Below are positions 7,280 through 11,396 of a stretch of 11,396 bases of DNA, in pieces. The DNA comes from Baffinella frigidus (lineage: Eukaryota > Cryptophyceae > Cryptomonadales > Baffinellaceae). Under the pieces are notes generated by a model. It was not told where the DNA came from and ran no database searches. It saw only the letters and a list, made by a program, of their open reading frames with translations. The stretch lies in assembly GCA_026770585.1 (NCBI GenBank), contig MU646405.1, positions 153,696 through 165,091 of the forward strand, in the 5' to 3' direction. Each line of letters starts with the position of its first letter. Within the stretch, counting starts at the first letter, position 1. Position numbers and translations under genes: made by a program.

Positions 7280-7436
7280 GGATGGATAGATAGATAGATA
7301 ACGAGAGACAGACAGACAGATAGACAGACAGACAGACAGAGAGAGAGAAAGAGAGAGCGTGTGTGAGAGAGAGAGGGTCCCACGCCCCACGGCTGTTGAC
7401 CACATCGGGCAGGTTTTGTACCAGGACGATAACTAA
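6705..7436 (+). CDS. Split gene, unknown product; 3' part with four exons
   Basis: Proposed exons: ~6705-6764, 6793-6866, 7083-7200, 7413-7436 (stop TAA). All three junctions agree in phase (0, 2, 0) with GT...AG ends: GTGTAA..CCCCAG (28 nt), GTGTCT..CTGTCAG (216 nt), GTGCGA..CGGGCAG (212 nt). The peptide runs CPEIINIKDFL, then WKPTEWVTVWAGAP, then FRALHLAANPNYANFIEGDD followed by KAIVTVKITRARMCNIED, and ends VLYQDDN. The third exon is the most convincing coding stretch in the window, with an alternating beta-strand-like KAIVTVKIT. The 5' end is not defined and the family is not recognised. The 216-nt intron holds a foldback at 6969-7039 and the 212-nt intron holds a microsatellite. The 28-nt intron is unusually short, so the first exon is the least certain. 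A copy of the last exon lies at 5010-5086. Confidence 0.5.
6897..6923. repeat. Perfect hairpin, 9-bp arms
   Basis: CCTAGACTC and GAGTCTAGG flank the 9-base loop gtaacctgt within a proposed intron. There is no T-run and no other sign of a terminator. Confidence 0.6.
6969..7039. mobile_element. Mini foldback, 71 bp, 22-bp arms
   Basis: acgctggcggttcataacctta (6969-6990) pairs with 7018-7039, whose reverse complement is acgctggcaattcataacctta. There are two mismatches and the loop is 27 bases. It sits inside the proposed intron 6867-7082. Confidence 0.8.
7206..7377 (+). repeat. Compound GA / GATA / GATG / GACA microsatellite
   Basis: The order is a (GA)n block, a (GATA)n block with a few GATG units, a (GACA)n block, then (GA)n again. 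It lies inside the proposed intron 7201-7412, immediately after the donor. The reverse frame of 195 residues (6988-7575) is translated mainly from this repeat (SLSL, YLSI, VCLS runs) and is not a gene. Confidence 0.95.
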
Positions 7437-7510
7437 ACCGGTCAAGTTGAGTACCAGAGAAGCCTAACATTAGAAATACCCGGGGGGTTCTTGGAGGCAC
7501 GCTATTGGCA

Positions 7511-7633
7511 TACAGAGGTACCTCGCTCATAAGAAACTGCCCCCCCCAGTAGGACCGCCGTAGGGCTCGAGGCATAGGCCTACTGCAGGTTCCTATGGGG
7601 AGGCACTTTCTTATGAGCGAGGCACCCCTGTAG
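7511..7633. mobile_element. Foldback element 'CTACAGGGG', copy 1
   Basis: Terminal arms (left tacagaggtacctcgctcat, right reverse complement ctacaggggtgcctcgctca) continue through taagaaa for about 35 bp. The interior has taggaccgccgtagggctcg and ggcataggcctactgcagg. Two sister copies lie at 8213-8339 and 8451-8573. Confidence 0.9.
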
Positions 7634-7850
7634 GCTGCGGCGTATGTAGGGCTCTAGTGGATTGCAATAGGTCGTCCTGACACGATGACTGGACAGTACC
7701 CAGATCCTGTTCAAAGCACGCCTCAATTCGTGCGCCGTGCATTTCCTCTTTCGAATAAAGTCAATGGGTGTCAATAAGTGACACGATCGATCCCCTGCCC
7801 AGGTGACGACGTCACCTCTATTGGATCGTAATAGGCCCCCCACGATCCCC
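7634..7850. other. Spacer with short palindrome
   Basis: No supported gene. AGGTGAC-gac-GTCACCT (7801-7817) is a perfect short inverted repeat. The segment cccctgcccaggtgacgac (7791-7809) recurs at 7950-7968, so these two are a local direct repeat flanking the first CT-rich dispersed repeat. Confidence 0.5.
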
Positions 7851-7851
7851 T

Positions 7852-7951
7852 CTTCTTCTTCGTCTTTATTACTCTCGATACAGGTCCTGGGTAGGCCCTC
7901 GAGCCTTGAACTGAGTGATGCAAAAGTCTGTGAGCCTTAAGAAACGAGCCC
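7852..7951 (+). repeat. CT-rich dispersed direct repeat, copy 1
   Basis: cttcttcgtctttattactc then tcgatacaggtcctgggtag, then gccctcgagccttgaactga and gtgatgcaaaagtc..gagccttaagaaacgagcc. The same order of blocks occurs at 9297-9408, 9461-9562 and 9710-9842. Confidence 0.8.
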
Positions 7952-8074
7952 CTGCCCAGGTGACGACTTGGAATGCCAAGAACGACCGCGGGCATCCTAT
8001 CTAAGCGCGGGGACCTAGTTCAGGACGAGCCCGCCTCGGGCCAACAGGTCGACTGGACTCGGGGTACGCTCGTA

Positions 8075-8174
8075 TCCCTTAAGTGGCGGGAAGGCGCGTA
8101 CGCCCTACCGTAGGGCCCTAGGACCTGCGTAGGGGATTGTGGGGGCTATTTGGACCCCCTCGCCACTTAAGGGA
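8075..8174. mobile_element. Foldback element 'CCCTTAAGTGG', 100 bp
   Basis: tcccttaagtggcg (8075-8088) and cgccacttaaggga (8161-8174) are exact inverted copies. The interior includes tacgccctaccgtagggccc taggacct. An inverted half copy lies at 6451-6513. Confidence 0.85.
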
Positions 8175-8212
8175 GAGGGCTGCACGATGCTCGACGCGCG
8201 TGCCTGTCCTCT

Positions 8213-8339
8213 CTACAGGGGTGCCTCGCTCATAAGAAACCGCCTCCTCCAAGGACCCTGCAGTAGGGCTATGCCTAGGGCCCTATGGTGGTCCTAGCTG
8301 GGGGGGGTGCGCTTTCTCATGAGCGAGGCACCCCTGTAG
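8213..8339. mobile_element. Foldback element 'CTACAGGGG', copy 2
   Basis: The arms are nearly perfect: ctacaggggtgcctcgctca at both ends, followed by taagaaaccg on one side and tgagaaagcg on the other. The length is 127 bp against 123 bp for the two sisters. The interior palindromic core is ctgcagtagggctatgccta gggcc. Confidence 0.9.
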
Positions 8340-8450
8340 GCTACGAAACCAGGACTCGGTGGGTATCTAGCTAGGCCCAATTGGCATCGACGTTTAAGGA
8401 TGCAAGGTGATGAGGCTTACAAAGTAGATTCACTGCTAGGCGTCCAGATC

Positions 8451-8573
8451 CTACAGGGGTTCCTTGTTCATAAGAAACTGCCCCCCCCCTAGGACCACCA
8501 TAGTGCCCTAGGCATAGGCCTACTGTAGGGTCCTAGGAGGGTGCGGTTTCCTATGAGCGAGGTACCCCTGTAG
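8451..8573. mobile_element. Foldback element 'CTACAGGGG', copy 3
   Basis: The left arm ctacaggggttccttgttca (taagaaactg) and the right arm reverse complement ctacaggggtacctcgctca (taggaaaccg). The length equals copy 1. The left arm has drifted more than the right, suggesting an older insertion. Confidence 0.9.
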
Positions 8574-8627
8574 TCCTGTGATCAGGCGTACTTGTACGCG
8601 ACGGGGACCAGATCCGCTCTTGCAGCT

Positions 8628-8691
8628 TCTGGGGACACAGTCCCGTGTAGGATGGCCGGAGTGACTTGACACACGGGACTGTGTCCCCAGA
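8628..8691. repeat. Perfect 21-bp-arm stem-loop
   Basis: tctggggacacagtcccgtg(t) at 8628-8648 and its exact reverse complement at 8671-8691 enclose a 22-base loop. No T-run follows and no gene abuts it. The inner motif acagtcccgtgtag recurs at 9596-9609, shortly before another hairpin. Confidence 0.9.
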
Positions 8692-8842
8692 CTTCTGTGA
8701 GGGAACTTTCAGGGAGCGAGATCTCAACCGGGACGGGCCCGCGTTGGGGGTCCTCTTTGTCTTACTTATGCTATACAACTGCCAAACGAGTCCAAGGGAT
8801 TTTTGGCCGGTCCAGTCTGGGACGAAACCACCTGGCGATGCG

Positions 8843-8943
8843 GAGCCTGAAATTCGAGCCGGTCGGAATTGGATGAGCCTGAAATTCGTGAGGTCGGAAA
8901 AGAGGTCGAAATGAGCCTGAAATTCGAGGGGTCAAAACTGGAA
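8843..8943 (+). repeat. Minisatellite, 3 copies of gagcctgaaattcg
   Basis: Units begin at 8843, 8875 and 8913, each with a following ggtcgga/ggtcaaa block. Spacing is 32 and 38 bp. The forward frame over this stretch (8666-8914) begins inside the stem-loop and runs into the array; it is not supported as a gene. Confidence 0.8.
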
Positions 8944-9017
8944 GCCGCTCAGCGGTTGGCTGCGGGCTGACCAGGTCGAGTGAACAACGCATTTTCAGAG
9001 GTGCCTCGTCTCTGCAT

Positions 9018-9070
9018 TTTTCTGAAGCGACGGCCCGTTTCCCCTCCCAGAAGCAACGTTGCTTCAGAAA
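9018..9070. repeat. Inverted repeat with a 16-bp perfect palindrome
   Basis: GAAGCAACGTTGCTTC (9050-9065) is fully self-complementary. In addition tttctgaagcgacg near 9020 is inverted at about 9057-9070 (cgttgcttcagaaa), so two alternative foldings exist. Weak outward similarity suggests a decayed foldback element. Confidence 0.7.
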
Positions 9071-9196
9071 CGTGGAAGTCATTTCTGAGTGCCTTGCTCG
9101 ATTGACATATTTTTTATTGGAGTGATGTGAATAGAATCTGTTGCTGCGCGCGTGAGACACGCCAAGGCAGTCACCTCGGACAGTTGGCTTCGGCGT

Positions 9197-9216
9197 CCGC
9201 GTGACCGGTCACGCGG
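9197..9216. repeat. 20-bp perfect palindrome
   Basis: CCGCGTGACCGGTCACGCGG is exactly self-complementary with no loop. It could be a binding site for a dimeric protein or only a palindrome hot spot; no adjacent gene supports either. Confidence 0.8.
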
Positions 9217-9296
9217 GCGTTCACGAGCCTGCCGGCGGGGCTGTTCCACGCTCATGCTGCGATGAATCGGAAGTGCCATCCGAGCTGCCAGACCCT

Positions 9297-9408
9297 ATCT
9301 TCTCTTCTTATTTATTACATGTACTCTCGAAACAGGTCCTAGCTAGATAGCACCTGAAGCCTTGAGTTGAGTGATACAAAAGTCTAGGAGCCTTAAGAAC
9401 GAGCCCGC
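9297..9408 (+). repeat. CT-rich dispersed direct repeat, copy 2
   Basis: tcttcttatttattacatgt then actctcgaaacaggtcctag, ccttgagttgagtgatacaa aagtctaggagcc and ttaagaacgagcccgcc. It shares the tatttattacatgt insertion with copy 4, so these two are probably the closest pair. Confidence 0.8.
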
Positions 9409-9460
9409 CTCCGTGCTGACGGCTCTTTGGAATGGTGCCGTCCGTGCTGCCGGGACTCGT

Positions 9461-9562
9461 CTTCTTCTTCGTCTCTTCTTGATTACTCTCGAAACAGGCC
9501 CTGCATAGGCCCTCAAGCCTGGAGCTGAGTGATTTTGCCGGGCCTCATCGGAGGAGAGCGTC
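9461..9562 (+). repeat. CT-rich dispersed direct repeat, copy 3
   Basis: cttcttcttcgtctcttctt then gattactctcgaaacaggcc, aagcctggagctgagtgatt. The cagtctaggagcc block is missing. It ends in tcatcggaggagagcg (9547-9562), shared with copy 4. Confidence 0.75.
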
Positions 9563-9618
9563 TGTTGTCCGTGCTGTCAGACTTTAGAGATACATACAGT
9601 CCCGTGTAGGGTGATGTC

Positions 9619-9682
9619 TGCTGCATAGGGCAGGACACGCGTCCTATCCGCGTGCCCGCCTTCCAGCCTGCCCTATGCAGCA
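9619..9682. repeat. Perfect 16-bp-arm stem-loop
   Basis: tgctgcatagggcagg (9619-9634) and cctgccctatgcagca (9667-9682) are exact inverted copies around a 32-base loop. The loop itself contains acacgcg/cgcgtg. It follows the motif acagtcccgtgtagg shared with the stem-loop at 8628-8691. Confidence 0.85.
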
Positions 9683-9709
9683 AACAGACCTCGTCGGAGA
9701 GCGTCATCG

Positions 9710-9842
9710 CTTCTTCTTCTTATTTATTACATGTACTCTCGACACAGGTCCTAGATGGGCTCTTAAGCCTGGAGTTGAGTGATCTAGGAGCCTTAAGAAC
9801 GAGCCTGTCTCGGGAACCGGGTATCATCGGAGGAGAGCGAAG
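9710..9842 (+). repeat. CT-rich dispersed direct repeat, copy 4
   Basis: cttcttcttcttatttatta then catgtactctcgacacaggt cctagatggg, aagcctggagttgagtgatc taggagccttaagaacgagc, ending with tcatcggaggagagcg (9827-9842) as in copy 3. Confidence 0.8.
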
Positions 9843-9886
9843 GGCGCGTCTGTCGTCCGCCACCTGGGGACGCGCACCCATCCATC

Positions 9887-10148
9887 AATAAATAAATCAG
9901 TTAATTGATTAATTGATTAATTGATTGATTGAGTGTTTGATTGGTTAATTAATCAATCCATCAAGAAAGAAAGCAATCAATGAATCAATCAATCATTCAG
10001 GCAATCAACCAATTAACCAAGCAATCAATCAATCAATCGATCAATCAACCAACCAATCAATCAATCATTCAATCAATCATTCGATCAATCAATCCATCAA
10101 TCAAGCAAGCAAGCAAGCAAGCAAGCAATCAATCAATCAATCAATCAC
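9887..10148. repeat. AATC/GATT microsatellite with strand switch
   Basis: The left part is mostly (TTGA)n/(ATTGATTA)n, and from about 9950 the array becomes (AATC)n with AACC and AAGC variants. Because the two halves are complementary, they can pair as a long imperfect hairpin. The forward frame that reads SINQSINQ is translated microsatellite and not a gene. Confidence 0.95.
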
Positions 10149-10222
10149 CTTTCGTGCCTACTAACTCGCCCACCTCCCTCTCAACACGCATCGTTTTCCC
10201 GCAGAGTCGATGTCGTAACCAC
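10136..10222 (+). repeat. Intron-3'-end-like segment, copy 1
   Basis: atcaatcacctttcgtgcc is followed by TACTAAC, a perfect yeast-type branch-site consensus, then a pyrimidine-rich stretch ending ttttcccgcag and agtcgatgtcg. The arrangement is that of an intron end. It is duplicated at 10451-10546. Confidence 0.6.
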
Positions 10223-10332
10223 ACAGCGGGCTACGAAGGGATTTTCGGCCGGATTCTGCCCGACTTTCCGGTATCTTATCCGTACGAACCCACCCATGTC
10301 CCTACGGTATTGCCTAACGTAGGGTCCTATGC
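10219..10332 (+). mobile_element. Second, incomplete copy of the 3864-4025 foldback family
   Basis: ccacacagcgggctacgaag ggattttcggcc, ttatccgtacgaaccc and ttgcctaacgtagggtccta correspond in order to the left end and interior at 3864-3980. The expected inverted right end is not recognisable. The left end sits exactly where the duplicated 10136/10451 segments stop matching. Confidence 0.7.
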
Positions 10333-10450
10333 ATGGTATTGCCTACCGGAGGGTCCTACGGATTATCATCTCTGGGTTGTTCACTGCATCCCTTTGTAGT
10401 GCGCTTTGTGGGCGTGGGGAGTACAGGCGCGGGCAATCAATACATGAATC

Positions 10451-10546
10451 GATCAATCACCTGTCGCACATCCGCACTACTCACTCGCACACCTCGCTCT
10501 CAACATTCCACTTTCTTCCGCAGAGGCGATGTGCTAAATCGTGTGG
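10451..10546 (+). repeat. Intron-3'-end-like segment, copy 2
   Basis: gatcaatcacctgtcgcaca, a degenerate branch-like actactcac, then ctctcaacattccactttct tccgcag and aggcgatgtgctaa. It aligns with 10136-10222 over its whole length. Reading frames that cross it give no credible protein. Confidence 0.6.
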
Positions 10547-10550
10547 TCCG

Positions 10551-10582
10551 GGTTCAGGGTTCAGGGTTTAGGGTTTAGGGTT
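10551..10582 (+). repeat. Interstitial telomere-like array
   Basis: Four to five heptamers, ggttcag twice then ggtttag twice and ggtt. The first units are TTCAGGG variants and the later ones canonical TTTAGGG. The array abuts the 3' end of the reverse-strand exon at 10575-10847 and supplies its stop codon. Confidence 0.9.
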
Positions 10583-10847
10583 GACACTTTTCAAGCGCAC
10601 GGACCAGATCCGTGAAAGAAAGTCTGCCGCTCTCCTTTTTCCGGAGTGCGCCCCAGTAGGCATCGAAGTAGTCGGGCGTAACAACGACGTTCGTCATCCA
10701 GAAGAGGAGGCGCAGCTCGTCTTTCGAAATCTGCCGTCCAGCCGTCACACGTGAAAACATCAGAACGCGGCGTTTTGCATAAAAGTAGTTTCGTGGTACA
10801 AATCCCACATTGTTGCGGCGGGCGGAATCCACGTGTGGCGTAATTAT
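10575..10847 (-). CDS. EF-hand-like exon fragment, C-terminal
   Basis: Reading from 10847 the peptide starts IITPHVDSARRNNVGFVP and continues YFYAKRRVLMFSRV, ISKDELRLLFWMTN, VVTPDYFDAYWGALRK, SGRLSFTDLVRALEKC. The last two blocks look like helix-loop-helix: the loop with Gly-Arg-Leu-Ser-Phe and the flanking hydrophobic helices match the EF-hand pattern, though the first loop residues (KKES) are poor calcium ligands, so binding may be lost. An AG at 10848-10849 could be the acceptor. A stop lies just upstream in this frame. A different frame upstream reads LRRYAKPLRYLRDNYA and might be the same protein across a frameshift. Codons show no bias I can use. The gene of origin is unknown; it is probably an exon of a larger gene or a captured fragment. 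Confidence 0.5.
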   Translation of the reverse strand: MITPHVDSARRNNVGFVPRNYFYAKRRVLMFSRVTAGRQISKDELRLLFWMTNVVVTPDYFDAYWGALRKKESGRLSFTDLVRALEKCQP

Positions 10848-10936
10848 CTCTCAGGTAACGAAGCGGTTTTGCGTAGCGGCGAAGGGAGTTTTTATGCTTC
10901 GGATGTTGAAGGTGCTGGGGGGCAGCGGGGTTGGTG

Positions 10937-11014
10937 GTTTAGGGTTTAGGGTTTAGGGGTTTAGGGTTCAGGGTTTAGGGAGTAGGATTTAGAATTTAGG
11001 GTTTAGGGTTTAGA
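10937..11014 (+). repeat. Interstitial telomere-like array, longer
   Basis: About ten TTTAGGG heptamers, with one extra-G unit (ttaggggtttaggg), one TTCAGGG and drifted units (agtagga, tttagaa). It runs in the same orientation as the 10551 array, with the EF-hand-like exon between them. Confidence 0.9.
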
Positions 11015-11118
11015 GGGTTGGGGCGTGGTTAGACAGCCCTGCGCGTGTTGATGTTGATGCGTTCTCTATCTCTGTTGCATGTATCATGGCCGCCGTCTTC
11101 CGAGCAGGGTCCACCGTC

Positions 11119-11143
11119 GCTCTCTCTCGCTCTCTCTCGCTCT

Positions 11144-11181
<38 letters not shown>
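11119..11181 (+). repeat. CT microsatellite with TCGC interruptions
   Basis: (CTCTCT)n with regular CGCTCT interruptions on the left, becoming a pure (CT)n run. Open frames on both strands through it (SLSL and RERE runs) are repeat translations. Confidence 0.95.
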
Positions 11182-11184
<3 letters not shown>

Positions 11185-11224
11185 GTGTGAGGACGGACTG
11201 CTGTCTCCACGAGAGGCGGGCCCG

Positions 11225-11245
11225 TTCCGATTTAATTTCGGAACA
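11225..11245. repeat. Short hairpin, 7-bp arms
   Basis: GTTCCGA-tttaatt-TCGGAAC is a perfect inverted repeat with a 7-base loop between the CT microsatellite and the terminal minisatellite. Nothing coding is evident near it. Confidence 0.6.
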
Positions 11246-11315
11246 AGACAGATTCTGTCCCGCTATCTTAGGTTTCCGACGCATAAGATAAGGGTGTATA
11301 TGCTATTTTGGAAGA

Positions 11316-11394
11316 AGAAGTGTGATGGGGGGCAGTAGAGAAGAAGTGTGATGGGGGGCAGTAGAGAGTTTGAGTGATGGGGGGCAGTAGTTTG
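11316..11394 (+). repeat. 26-bp minisatellite, 3 copies
   Basis: The tgatggggggcagtag core recurs at 11323, 11349 and 11375, exactly 26 bp apart, with an agaagtg or agagtttgag spacer. It runs to the end of the window, so the array may continue. Confidence 0.9.
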
Positions 11395-11396
11395 TG

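Noticed and set aside
7206-7377. CRISPR-like regular repeats
   Set aside because: The periodic tracts here and elsewhere are microsatellites or minisatellites without unique spacers, and the genome is eukaryotic.
6988-7575. 195-residue reverse-strand frame with SLSL/YLSI runs
   Set aside because: Mostly translation of the GA/GATA/GACA microsatellite; the forward strand has a much better exon at 7083-7200.
8628-8691. Rho-independent terminator
   Set aside because: The stem is strong but there is no T-run and no upstream gene, and the context is eukaryotic.
9079-9279. Arg-rich 66-residue reverse frame
   Set aside because: Crosses the 20-bp palindrome, has low-complexity basic composition and no supporting signals.
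9980-10399. 139-residue forward frame rich in SINQ repeats
   Set aside because: Translation of the AATC microsatellite followed by two repeat elements.

Overview
The window reads as nuclear DNA from a eukaryotic microbe, not as a bacterial, viral or organellar segment. No long open frame exists on either strand. The coding signal comes as short stretches bounded by GT...AG junctions whose phases match. Plant/algal-type telomeric heptamers (TTTAGGG) occur internally near the right end, and the rest is dense in foldback elements, minisatellites and microsatellites. TTTAGGG is known from plants, green algae, dinoflagellates and chromerids, so a repeat-rich photosynthetic protist is my best guess. 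The species is not determined, and every gene model here is hand-made without transcript support.

Layout. 1-65 is an unbroken G homopolymer, probably a contig-edge artefact. 218-2986 (+) holds a split gene: an N-terminal membrane-anchor exon, a low-complexity linker, then a C-terminal part that tentatively resembles the GIDE/MUL1-SP1 membrane-anchored E3 ligase domain. Its introns carry a 140-bp foldback element and a decayed copy of the last exon. 2966-4410 is repeat territory: a small foldback, a degenerate telomeric patch, a ~34-37 bp tandem array and two larger foldback elements. 4410-5090 has minisatellites and a terminal exon-like copy of the gene at 6705-7436. 5120-5274 is a foldback with 40-bp arms. 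5340-6180 has coding-like fragments with internal duplication. 6223-6720 has another foldback, half of an element whose full copy lies at 8075-8174, and a 70-bp tandem duplication.

6705-7436 (+) is the second credible gene: four exons in compatible phase, with a foldback in one intron and a long GA/GATA/GACA microsatellite in another. 7511-8573 contains three copies of one ~125-bp inverted-repeat element and one unrelated foldback. 7850-9810 contains four copies of a ~100-bp CT-rich dispersed repeat plus two strong hairpins sharing one sequence. 9887-10150 is an AATC/GATT microsatellite that switches strand midway. 10136-10546 contains a duplicated intron-3'-end-like segment and a second copy of the 3864-4025 family. 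10575-10847 (-) is an exon-like EF-hand fragment with telomere-like arrays on both sides. 11119-11396 is a CT microsatellite, a small hairpin and a 26-bp minisatellite.

The genes do not form an operon or pathway. The most striking property is the nested colonisation of introns and spacers by at least seven short inverted-repeat families, several sharing a CCTA-rich palindromic core. I found no transposase, no tRNA, no rRNA and no CRISPR array.
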